This document shows positions 35,526 to 42,571 of a DNA stretch of 64,000 nucleotides, one piece after another. This DNA comes from Oceanicola sp. Lineage in GTDB: Bacteria > Pseudomonadota > Alphaproteobacteria > Rhodobacterales > Rhodobacteraceae. The DNA is taken from the NCBI GenBank assembly GCA_017792405.1, contig CP051231.1, forward strand, positions 1,676,895-1,740,894, given 5' to 3'. Both the position numbers and the translations under genes were made by a program. Every line of letters starts with the position of its first letter. Position 1 is the stretch's first letter. The notes under the pieces were generated by a model, which did no database searches, was not told where the DNA came from, and worked only from the letters and a program-made list of their open reading frames with translations.

Positions 35526-36008
35526 CTACGCAGGCGCTTCCATCGGCAGGATGCGGCCCCATTGCGTGTCGCGCGGGGGGCCGGAGATGGTGAAGCCGCA
35601 TTTGGTATAGGCGCTGATGGCGCGGGTGTTGTCAGGGTGCGGATCGGTGGAGATGACCGGCGCACCGCCGGCGTAGAGCGTTGCCATATGGGCGCGGATG
35701 AAGGCAGGGCCATGCCCCTGCCCCAGCATCTCCGGCAGGCCGATGAACTGGTCGATCCCGCGCGACCCCGATGGCAGGTGGGCGAAGGGATGGTCGGGCC
35801 AGCCGTGAGGGTCGTAATCCTGGATATAGGCGAAGGGCCGGCCCTCCAGCGAGACGATGTGCGGCACGTGGCGGGTGCCTTCCAGCGCCTCGGCGTCGAA
35901 AGGGTCCTCCGGCCCCCACCAGCGGGCCACCTCGGGCACGGCCAGCCAGCACCGGAGCATCGGCAGATCGGCCAGTGTGGCGGGGCGGAAGGTGATGCGG
36001 CCGGGCAT
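35526..36008 (-). CDS. GNAT acetyltransferase resembling AAC(6')
   Basis: A 160-residue N-acetyltransferase. It begins ITFRPATLADLPMLRCWLA and contains WWGPEDPFD, GIDQFIGLPEMLGQGHG (acetyl-CoA loop) and DPHPDNTRAISAYTKCGF. This order closely follows the aminoglycoside 6'-N-acetyltransferase group, in which a chromosomal copy may act on another amine. Whether it modifies aminoglycosides cannot be told from sequence. It is convergent with the PotD-like gene. Confidence 0.82.
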   Translation of the reverse strand: MPGRITFRPATLADLPMLRCWLAVPEVARWWGPEDPFDAEALEGTRHVPHIVSLEGRPFAYIQDYDPHGWPDHPFAHLPSGSRGIDQFIGLPEMLGQGHGPAFIRAHMATLYAGGAPVISTDPHPDNTRAISAYTKCGFTISGPPRDTQWGRILPMEAPA

Positions 36009-36117
36009 GGCGTGAGTTTAGGCGGCGGAGGGACGCGCGGGAAGTGTCGCGCCATCTTGAACCTGCTGCCCCCGCACCCCATAACTGAGCCACCATGAGG
36101 CAACCCGGCCCCCTTTC

Positions 36118-37422
36118 GTGATCGACACCGCATTCTGGCTGACCGCCGGCAGCATATTGTTGCTGCTCATCTGTTCCGCATTCTTCTCCGGCTCCGAGAC
36201 CGCGCTCACCGCGGCCTCGCGCGGCAAGCTGCGCTCCAAGGCCGACAAGGGCGAGCGCGGCGCCGAGGTGGCGCTGGAGGTGACTGAAGACAGTGAGCGG
36301 CTGATCGGCGCCGTGCTGCTGGGCAACAACGTGGTGAACATTCTCGCGGCCTCGCTTGCGACCGCGCTCTTCACCCGGATTTTCGGCGAGGGCGGCGTGG
36401 CGCTGGCAACGCTGGTGATGACCCTGCTGGTGTTGGTCTTTGCCGAGGTGCTGCCGAAGACCTATGCGATCTCCAACGCCGAGAGCGCGGCCAGCCGCGT
36501 GGCGCGGCCGATCAGCCTGCTGGTTACCATCCTGTCGCCGGTCGTACGGACCATTCAGGCGCTGGTGCGGGCGATCCTGCGGCTCTTCGGGGTGCAGACC
36601 GACCCGGACGGCCAGCTCTTCAGCGTGCATGAAGAGATCGCCGGGGCGCTGGCGCTTGGCCACTCCGAGGGCGTGGTGCAGAAGGAAGACCGCGACCGGC
36701 TGCTGGGCGCGCTCGACCTTGGCGACCGGACGGTGGAGGAGATCATGCTCCACCGCTCGCAGATCGAGATGATCGACGTGGATGCCACGCCCGACGAGGT
36801 GCTCGCACAGGCGCTTGAGAGCCGCCACACCCGGTTGCCGCTCTACAAGGACGACAAGGAAAACATCGTTGGCGTGATCCACGCGAAGGATCTGCTGCGG
36901 GCGATCCACCGCGCCGCGCTGGCCTCTGGCGGTGCGCCCGAGGCGCTGAGCACGCTGGACGTGATGGATGTGGCGATGGAGCCCTACTTCGTGCCCGAGA
37001 CCACCACGCTGGACGACCAGATGCGCCAATTCCTGCGGCGGAACACGCATTTTGCGCTGGTGGTGGATGAATACGGCACCCTGCAGGGGCTGATTACGCT
37101 TGAGGATATCCTCGAGGAGATCGTGGGCGAGATCACCGACGAATTCGATCTCGACGAGGATCACCCGCTGCGCCGCACTGATGCGGGTGACTGGATCGTG
37201 GATGGCGCGATGACCATCCGTGACCTGAACCGCGCGACGGACTGGAACCTGCCCGACGAGGAGGCCAACACCGTGGCGGGCCTCGTGATTCACGAGGCGC
37301 AGGCGATCCCGACCGTGGGGCAGGTGTTTTCGTTCCACGGCTTCCGGTTCGAAGTGGTGGCGCGGAAGGACAACCGTCTGACCCGGTTGAAGCTGCGGCC
37401 CTTGGCGACGCTGGCAGAATAG
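36118..37422 (+). CDS. CNNM/CorB-type transporter with CBS pair (hemolysin family)
   Basis: A 434-residue membrane protein read from GTG 36118. An N-terminal DUF21 transmembrane domain (residues ~1-175, with FFSGSETALTAASRGKLR and LGNNVVNILAASLATALF) is followed by a CBS-domain pair (~200-330; RHTRLPLYKDDKENIVGVIH, VVDEYGTLQGLITLEDILEE) and a CorC/HlyC C-terminal domain (WIVDGAMTIRDLN). Relatives export or sense Mg2+. The old hemolysin name is historical. No ATG gives a better family start. Confidence 0.92.
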   Translation: MIDTAFWLTAGSILLLLICSAFFSGSETALTAASRGKLRSKADKGERGAEVALEVTEDSERLIGAVLLGNNVVNILAASLATALFTRIFGEGGVALATLVMTLLVLVFAEVLPKTYAISNAESAASRVARPISLLVTILSPVVRTIQALVRAILRLFGVQTDPDGQLFSVHEEIAGALALGHSEGVVQKEDRDRLLGALDLGDRTVEEIMLHRSQIEMIDVDATPDEVLAQALESRHTRLPLYKDDKENIVGVIHAKDLLRAIHRAALASGGAPEALSTLDVMDVAMEPYFVPETTTLDDQMRQFLRRNTHFALVVDEYGTLQGLITLEDILEEIVGEITDEFDLDEDHPLRRTDAGDWIVDGAMTIRDLNRATDWNLPDEEANTVAGLVIHEAQAIPTVGQVFSFHGFRFEVVARKDNRLTRLKLRPLATLAE

Positions 37423-37486
37423 GCGCGCGTTGGGGTTGCACCCACCCTACTGACAGCAGAGCGGGATGGTGCGCGTATTGCCCAGC

Positions 37487-37846
37487 CTACGCGCCGGCCT
37501 CGGCCACGGCGGCGGGGGTTTGCTGATGGCTCATCATCCGCCAGCCGTCGCCATCATCCACATATGTCGAAGCGCAAAGCGCGGTGTAGTCTTCACCATC
37601 CCGCTCGGCTTGCGCTTTGTAGGCCAGCACCGCCACCGGCCCCTGCCGGGTGAAGCTGTGGTCGTGGAAGGTGACGGAGCGCCAAGGTGCGGCGCCCTCC
37701 AGCCCCTTCATAGAGGCCTCGGCGCCAAGGATGCCCGCCGGATAGGGAAAGACGAACACCGCATCGTCACGGGTGACCGAGCGGGCATAGTCGACCCCGC
37801 CGGTCCAGTATTTCTCTTCCATCTTCCAGAAGTCTGCCTCGGTCAT
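37487..37846 (-). CDS. SnoaL/NTF2-like small protein (DUF4440-type)
   Basis: A 119-residue NTF2-fold protein: helix-rich start (TEADFWKMEEKYWTGGVDYA), then strands ending CASTYVDDGDGWRMMSHQQTP. This cone-shaped fold serves many roles, such as small-molecule isomerases or stress proteins, and no catalytic pair can be named. It is convergent with the CorB-type gene and divergent from the dienelactone hydrolase gene. Confidence 0.78.
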   Translation of the reverse strand: MTEADFWKMEEKYWTGGVDYARSVTRDDAVFVFPYPAGILGAEASMKGLEGAAPWRSVTFHDHSFTRQGPVAVLAYKAQAERDGEDYTALCASTYVDDGDGWRMMSHQQTPAAVAEAGA

Positions 37847-37985
37847 GTCGGGCCTCCTTTCACCCGCTCAACGGGTGGCAGGCGGCCCGGGTTCCGGATG
37901 ACGGGAACGTGAGGCGGCGGCTTGCCTGCGGGGTGCTAGCCTCGCGCCGGGATGACGCGGAACCTCGGGAACAGGGAGACCTCCG

Positions 37986-38885
37986 ATGAACAAACCGACA
38001 GGCCGGATGACGGCAAGCGACTTTCACCCCAAGCTGCTCGAAATGTACGACGGCTACGTGCACGGCAAGATGAGCAAGCGCGACTTTCTGAAAGGCGCAG
38101 GCAAATACGTGGCGGCGGGCGTGACCGCGGCGGCGGTGCTGGAGAGCCTTCAGCCCAACTATGCGCTGGCCCAGCAGGTCGCCCCGGATGACTCCGATAT
38201 CGAGACCGAGGTGGTGGAATATGACAGCCCCGAGGGGCATGGCACCATCAAGGGGCTGATGGCGCGGCCTGCGGGCGTGGAGGGCAAGCTGCCCGCCGTG
38301 CTGGTGATCCACGAGAACCGGGGGCTGAACCCCTATATCGAAGACGTGGTGCGCCGCGTGGCCAAGGCGGGCTTTCTGGCGCTGGGCCCCGACGGGCTGA
38401 CCCCCGCGGGCGGCTATCCGGGCAATGACGACGAGGGGCGCGAGATGCAGCGCGAACTCGACGGCGCCAAGCTGATGAACGACTTCTTCGCCGGGTTCGA
38501 GCACCTGATGAACCACGAGGGCAGCACCGGAAAAGTGGGAGCCGTGGGATTCTGCTATGGCGGGGGCGTGTGCAATGCGCTGGCGGTGGCCTACCCGGAG
38601 ATGGGGGCGAGCGTGCCATTCTATGGTCGTCAGGCCTCGGTCGAGGATGTGCCGAAGATCCAGGCGCCGCTGCTGCTGCATTACGGCGAGCTGGACGAGC
38701 GGATCAACGCGGGCTGGCCGGATTACGAGGCGGCGCTGAAGGAGCACGGCAAGGTCTATGAGGGGCATATCTATGCCGGGGCCAACCACGGGTTCCACAA
38801 TGACACGACGCCCCGGTATGACGAGGACGCCGCGACGCTGGCCTGGGAGCGGACGGTGGAGTGGTTCAACCGCTATCTGACGTAG
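37986..38885 (+). CDS. exported dienelactone hydrolase family protein
   Basis: A 299-residue alpha/beta hydrolase. A leader with [15 protein letters not shown] (residues ~35-55) suggests export through Tat, although the classical twin arginine is KR. The catalytic residues of the family appear as Cys in GFCYGGGVC, Asp in GELDERI and His in [10 protein letters not shown]. True dienelactone hydrolases open lactone rings in aromatic breakdown; exported members usually have unknown esterase substrates. ATG 37986 follows CAGGGAGACCTCCG. Confidence 0.88.
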   Translation: MNKPTGRMTASDFHPKLLEMYDGYVHGKMSKRDFLKGAGKYVAAGVTAAAVLESLQPNYALAQQVAPDDSDIETEVVEYDSPEGHGTIKGLMARPAGVEGKLPAVLVIHENRGLNPYIEDVVRRVAKAGFLALGPDGLTPAGGYPGNDDEGREMQRELDGAKLMNDFFAGFEHLMNHEGSTGKVGAVGFCYGGGVCNALAVAYPEMGASVPFYGRQASVEDVPKIQAPLLLHYGELDERINAGWPDYEAALKEHGKVYEGHIYAGANHGFHNDTTPRYDEDAATLAWERTVEWFNRYLT

Positions 38886-38896
38886 AGCGCGGGACG

Positions 38897-38940
38897 CGCC
38901 GGGCAGCGCCGACCCGCCCCCCGGGGCGGCGCTTTGGCGA
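38897..38940. repeat. hairpin related to the dispersed intergenic repeat
   Basis: GCCGGGCAGCGCCGACCCGC followed by CCCCGGGGCGGCGCT: the same AGCGCCG...CGGCGCT hairpin core found in copies A and B, but without the CAACGG...ACTTTAT tail. It lies next to copy B, in opposite orientation, so copy B and this unit form a large imperfect inverted pair. Confidence 0.45.
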
Positions 38941-38977
38941 CGTTGGTGCGGACCACTAAAGTAGAGCTACCACGGCA

Positions 38978-39060
38978 CGATAAAGTGCCATGAACAGCCG
39001 TTGCACGCGCCACCCCGCAGGTCGGCGCTGCACGGCTTGCGTGGTGGTGAGCGGGGAGTC
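38978..39060 (-). repeat. dispersed intergenic hairpin repeat, copy B
   Basis: Read on the minus strand, it begins GACTCCCCGC, passes through CGCAAGCCGTGCAGCGCCG, GGGGTGGCGCG and GCAACGGCTGTTCATGGCAC, and ends TTTATCGT. It aligns over about 83 bp with copy A at 20970-21050. It lies between the dienelactone hydrolase gene (+) and the DUF853 gene (-), which converge. Confidence 0.65.
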
Positions 39061-39092
39061 GGAACAAGTCCCGACCTACGGAGATTGCGCGC

Positions 39093-40646
39093 CTAACGCC
39101 CCGAGAACAGCGTGCCGAAGATGCCGCGCACCAGTGCCTTGCCGCTGCGGGTGCCGAGCTGGCGGGCGAAGCTTTTGGCGAAGGCTTCGCCCACGCTGTC
39201 GGAGCGGGAGCTGCGGGAGCCGGTCGGCTTGGAGGTAGAGCGGCTGACGCGGGTGCCGGAGTAGCGGCGCCCTGCCTTGAACTCGCGCTCGGCCATCTCG
39301 GCCTCTTCCTCTTTCTCCTCTGCCGCTTCGGCCTCCTTGGCTGCCGCCTCGGCGCGTTTGGCCAGCATTTCACAGGCGCTCTCCCGGTCTACGGCGGTGT
39401 CATACTTGCCCGCCACGGGTGAGGCGCCGATCACCCCGCCGCGCTCGGCGGCGGAGATCGGGCCGAGTTGCGACGAGGGCGGGCGGATCAGGGTGCGCTC
39501 GACGATGCCGGGGGCGCCCTTCTTGATCAGGAAGGAGGTGACGGCCTCGCCGGTGCCGACCTCGCGGATCGCGTCTTCGGTCGAGAAGCGGGGGTTGTCG
39601 CGGTAGGTTTCGGCGGCCTGACGCAGCTCGCGCCGGTCCTTCGCGGTGAAGGCTCGGAGGGCGTGCTGCACCCGGTTGCCAAGTTGGCCGAGGATATCCT
39701 CGGGCACATCCGCCGGGTTTTGGGTGCAGAAGTAAACGCCCACGCCCTTGGAGCGGATGAGCCGCGCCACCTGCTCGACCTTGTCGACCAGCGCCTTGGG
39801 CGCGTCGTCAAACAGCAGATGCGCCTCGTCGAAGAAGAACACCAGCTTGGGCTTGTCGGGGTCTCCAACCTCGGGGAGCATCTCGAAGAGTTCCGACAGC
39901 ATCCAGAGCAGGAATGTGGCGTAGAGCCGGGGCGCGCCCATCAGCTTGTCAGCCGCGAGGATATTGATGCGGCCCCTGCCCTCTGCGTCGGTCAGGAAGA
40001 GGTCGTCGAGCAAGAGCGCCGGCTCACCGAAGAATTGGGTGGCGCCCTGGTTCTCGAGCACCAGCAGGCGGCGCTGGATGGCGCCGATGGAGGCGGTGGA
40101 GACGTTGCCGTAGCGCAGGCTCAGCTCGGAGCGGTTTTCACCGACCCAGACCAGCAGCGATTGCAGGTCCTTGAGGTCGAGCAGCGGCAGGCCCTGCTCA
40201 TCGGCCACGCGGAAGGCGATGTTGAGGATGCCCTCTTGCGCCTCGGACAGTTCCAGCAGCCGGGCCAGCAGCAGCGGCCCCATCTCGGCGACGGTGGTGC
40301 GCACCGGGTGGCCCTGCTCGCCGTAGAGATCCCAGAAGGTGACGGGGAAATCGCTGTAGGTATAGTCGGTGAAGCCGATCTTGGCGGCCCGCTCCATGAA
40401 GGGGGCGTGCAGCTTGGCCTCTGGCGAGCCGGATTTGGCGAGGCCGGAGAGATCGCCCTTCACGTCCGACAGGAACACCGGGACGCCATTAGCAGAGAAA
40501 CTCTCGGCGAGGATCTGGAGCGTCACCGTCTTGCCGGTGCCGGTGGCCCCGGCGATCAGCCCGTGCCGGTTGGCGTAGTTCAGCAAAAGCTCCTGCGGAT
40601 CGCCATAGCCCTCACCGCCGCCACCCACGAAAATCGACCCGCTCAT
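39093..40646 (-). CDS. HerA-like ATPase, DUF853/YjgR family
   Basis: A 517-residue cytoplasmic P-loop ATPase. Walker A is AGATGTGKTVTLQ near residue 36 and Walker B is LVFFFDEAHLLFDD near residue 270. The tracts PVFLSDVKGDLSGLA, GAIQRRLLVLENQGA and FCTQNPADVPEDILGQLGNRVQHALRA (quoted in part: VPEDILGQLGNR) are family-typical. A Lys/Glu/Ala coiled segment (~430-460) leads to a Ser/Arg-rich, GTRSGKALVRGIFGTLF-ending tail. The family is widespread but functionally uncharacterised; relatives of HerA translocate DNA. Confidence 0.9.
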   Translation of the reverse strand: MSGSIFVGGGGEGYGDPQELLLNYANRHGLIAGATGTGKTVTLQILAESFSANGVPVFLSDVKGDLSGLAKSGSPEAKLHAPFMERAAKIGFTDYTYSDFPVTFWDLYGEQGHPVRTTVAEMGPLLLARLLELSEAQEGILNIAFRVADEQGLPLLDLKDLQSLLVWVGENRSELSLRYGNVSTASIGAIQRRLLVLENQGATQFFGEPALLLDDLFLTDAEGRGRINILAADKLMGAPRLYATFLLWMLSELFEMLPEVGDPDKPKLVFFFDEAHLLFDDAPKALVDKVEQVARLIRSKGVGVYFCTQNPADVPEDILGQLGNRVQHALRAFTAKDRRELRQAAETYRDNPRFSTEDAIREVGTGEAVTSFLIKKGAPGIVERTLIRPPSSQLGPISAAERGGVIGASPVAGKYDTAVDRESACEMLAKRAEAAAKEAEAAEEKEEEAEMAEREFKAGRRYSGTRVSRSTSKPTGSRSSRSDSVGEAFAKSFARQLGTRSGKALVRGIFGTLFSGR

Positions 40647-40715
40647 ATGGCCCTCCAGTCCTGTTTCGGACCCAACATAAAGTATTAACCTTTCTCTGCC
40701 AGTATCGATCTTGTT

Positions 40716-40793
40716 CGGGCCTCCGTCCTCTTGGCCCGGATTGACTTCCTCCCTGTCAGACTGGCCGCGTCACACTCGTGACGCGGCTTTTTT
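40716..40793 (+). ncRNA. candidate small RNA with two anti-Shine-Dalgarno loops
   Basis: Three consecutive hairpins are visible. First, CGGGCC (40716-40721) pairs with GGCCCG (40733-40738) and exposes TCCGTCCTCTT. Second, TGAC (40742-40745) pairs with GTCA (40755-40758) and exposes TTCCTCCCT. Third, a perfect 10-bp stem GCCGCGTCAC/GTGACGCGGC (40764-40773, 40778-40787) with ACTC loop is followed by six T, a textbook Rho-independent terminator. Paired CCUCC-bearing loops before a terminator are the plan of the alphaproteobacterial anti-SD sRNAs (the CcsR/cuckoo type). No clear promoter was picked; the true 5' end may be somewhat upstream. Confidence 0.6.
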
Positions 40794-40833
40794 CTGAGCG
40801 TGTTCAAATTCTTGGGGGGTGTTCTTTTAGCTG

Positions 40834-40862
40834 TTGACGGCTGCGGCAAGTTGCCATAGCGT
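40834..40862 (+). promoter_or_regulatory. candidate sigma-70-type promoter of the second RNA
   Basis: TTGACG at 40834-40839 with a weak -10 (CATAGC at 15 bp or TAGCGT at 17 bp spacing). The -35 is good, the -10 poor. It would start a transcript at about 40868. Confidence 0.35.
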
Positions 40863-40866
40863 CCGG

Positions 40867-40996
40867 GCATCAAGTCGGCCAGTCCGGCAGGGAGAACCAA
40901 GAACAGGCAGCCCTCGTGGTTGCACATAGCGGCAAAAAACAGCCGTTCGGGCCGGTAAACGGACCCGCACAAAAGGGCCTCTCGGGGCCCTTTTTC
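40867..40996 (+). ncRNA. candidate structured RNA upstream of ialB-like gene
   Basis: About 125 bases from a plausible promoter to a clear terminator (AAGGGCC, loop, GGCCCTT then TTTC at 40973-40996). Between them lie several possible stems, for example CCGTT/AACGG around 40943-40962, and no convincing reading frame. It could be a free small RNA or a terminating leader for the exported-protein gene at 41138. The SRP-RNA, 6S, tmRNA and speF consensus sequences were looked for and not recognised. Confidence 0.4.
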
Positions 40997-41137
40997 AGGT
41001 CTGGAGCCGCGCCGTGGAGCGCCGCCGATCTGCGCCCTCACGGTCCTGTCAGAGCGCCCGCATTTCTCCCTGACATCCCCTGCGCCCTGTGCTAGACGGC
41101 GGCACGATTTCAAAACCCGAGAAGGTTGTTGAGGACT

Positions 41138-41830
41138 ATGCAGAATCTGACAAAAGCGAGTTTTCTGGCGCTGATGATCGCGGCCACGCCGCTCTGGGCA
41201 CAGGACGCCACCACCACCGAGGAAGCTCCTGCCGAAGAGACCACCACCGAAGCGCCTGCCCAGACTCCCGGTGACGCAGCAGCCAGCGAGCAGACGCCCG
41301 CCACCCCCTCCCCCGATGCCGGGCTGAACATGGGCACGCCGGAAGGCCAGGCCGCCGCCGGGACCGACCCCGCCGCGCCCTACACCAAGGAAACCCACGG
41401 CGACTGGGAGCTGCGCTGCGCCAAGGTCGAGGGTGTCGAGGAAGAGCAATGCCAGCTCTACCAGCTGCTGAGCGATGAAGGCGGCAATGCAGTGGCCGAG
41501 ATCAATCTCTTCGCCCTGCCCGCCGGTGGCCAGGCCGTGGCCGGCGCCAACATCGTCACCCCGCTGGAGACCCTGCTGACCGAGCAGATCACGCTTTCGG
41601 TCGATGGGTCGCAGGGCAAGCGCTACCCCTACACCTTCTGTACCCGGATCGGCTGCATCTCGCGGATCGGGATGACCCAGGCCGATGTGAACGGCTTCAA
41701 GGCCGGCAGCGCCGCCACGCTTTCGCTGGTGCCCGCTGGCGCGCCCGATCAGCGCGTGCGGCTGAAGGTGTCGCTCACCGGCTTCACCGCCGGGTTCACC
41801 TCACTGCAGGCGCAGGTGGCCGGCAACTGA
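41138..41830 (+). CDS. IalB-family (invasion-associated locus B) exported protein
   Basis: A 230-residue periplasmic protein. A signal peptide (residues 1-22, ending PLWAQD) precedes a low-complexity Thr/Ala/Pro/Glu linker (~23-75). The IalB domain follows: HGDWELRCAKVEGVEEEQCQLYQLL, then PYTFCTRIGCISRIGMTQADV with the conserved cysteines, and a final LTGFTAGF strand. IalB was named in Bartonella invasion, but the family is common in free-living alphaproteobacteria with unknown function. ATG 41138 is preferred to the TTG at 41126; GAGG is 4 bases upstream. Confidence 0.88.
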   Translation: MQNLTKASFLALMIAATPLWAQDATTTEEAPAEETTTEAPAQTPGDAAASEQTPATPSPDAGLNMGTPEGQAAAGTDPAAPYTKETHGDWELRCAKVEGVEEEQCQLYQLLSDEGGNAVAEINLFALPAGGQAVAGANIVTPLETLLTEQITLSVDGSQGKRYPYTFCTRIGCISRIGMTQADVNGFKAGSAATLSLVPAGAPDQRVRLKVSLTGFTAGFTSLQAQVAGN

Positions 41831-41853
41831 GGTTAGCCAAAGATTGAGTTTGA

Positions 41854-41880
41854 AGCGCCGCCCTTCGGGGCGGCGTTTTA
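41854..41880 (+). terminator. Rho-independent terminator of the IalB-like gene
   Basis: GCGCCGCC and GGCGGCG-type arms around CTTCGG, followed by TTTTA. It begins 24 bp after the stop codon and overlaps by a few bases the stop codon of the Nudix gene on the opposite strand. Confidence 0.7.
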
Positions 41881-42327
41881 CGTTTGGGCGGCAAGGATGC
41901 GGCTGACGACCGGTGAGAAGAGCGGGCGCATGGCGTGGGCGAGCGCCGGGGTGAGCGCGGCCCAGCGGTAGGCAAAGATCAGCCCCGCCTCGGCCGGGCT
42001 GCCCTCGGCCACGTGATCCCAGCACTCGGGCAGGCCTGCGGGCGCCTCGAAGGTGAAGAGGTGCCAAAGCTGGGGCGCGGCGTAGCCTTCCTCCCATGGG
42101 CGGTGCCATGTGCCGATGCCGGTTGGGTTGGAGAGGGTGAGGCCGGATTCCTCGTGGAGTTCGCGGATGGCCGCCTCGGCCGGGTCTTCGCCCGGTTCGA
42201 TGGTGCCCTTGGGCAGCTGGTCACCGGTGAGCGGGTGGCGGAAGATCAGCAGCTCGCGGGCGGTAGCAGGGCCTCGGAGGACGGCGGCGAGGGCCTTGGG
42301 CGTGGGTGGCTGCTGGGCTGGGTGCAT
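41878..42327 (-). CDS. Nudix hydrolase
   Basis: A 149-residue pyrophosphohydrolase of nucleoside-diphosphate-linked compounds. The Nudix box is complete: GTIEPGEDPAEAAIRELHEE followed by SGL (G-x5-E-x7-R-E-x2-E-E-x-G pattern). The N-terminus has LLIFRHPLTGDQLPKG, the strand that leads into the box. Substrate cannot be told. It is convergent with the IalB-like gene. Confidence 0.9.
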   Translation of the reverse strand: MHPAQQPPTPKALAAVLRGPATARELLIFRHPLTGDQLPKGTIEPGEDPAEAAIRELHEESGLTLSNPTGIGTWHRPWEEGYAAPQLWHLFTFEAPAGLPECWDHVAEGSPAEAGLIFAYRWAALTPALAHAMRPLFSPVVSRILAAQT

Positions 42328-42357
42328 GGGGGGAGTTTGGCGGGCGCATCGCAGTTT

Positions 42358-42455
42358 GCAAGCGTCGGAGTGGGGGGCCAGCCCCCCACACCACGGCTTT
42401 CAGTGGGGGGCCAGCCCCCCACTCCCCCCGGAGATATTTGAACCAAGATGAAGAT
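42358..42455 (+). repeat. double G/C-hairpin intergenic repeat, copy 2
   Basis: AGCGTC, then two perfect palindromes GTGGGGGGC-CA-GCCCCCCAC separated by ACCACGGCTTTCA, then CCCCCGGAGATATTTGAACCAAGATGAAG. It matches 29910-30010 in order and orientation. It lies in the 244-bp gap between the fabF-like and Nudix genes. Confidence 0.75.
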
Positions 42456-42571
42456 CAGGGGCGCGGTTTATCAGGGGCGCATTTGATTGAATTTTTACTG
42501 AGTAGGTGCGCTTGCCGTTGGGGCTAGCCCTCTGATTGTTCGGCCGGATGAGCCGGAACGGACGGCCCGGG

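Noticed and set aside
40867..40996. SRP RNA or 6S RNA
   Set aside because: The conserved SRP loop sequence (GGAAGGAAGC-type) and the 6S bubble were not found; kept only as an unnamed RNA candidate.
40834..41137. Small conserved minus-strand protein opposite the second RNA
   Set aside because: Part of a long antisense frame with no start site or domain; the plus strand has promoter and terminator signals instead.
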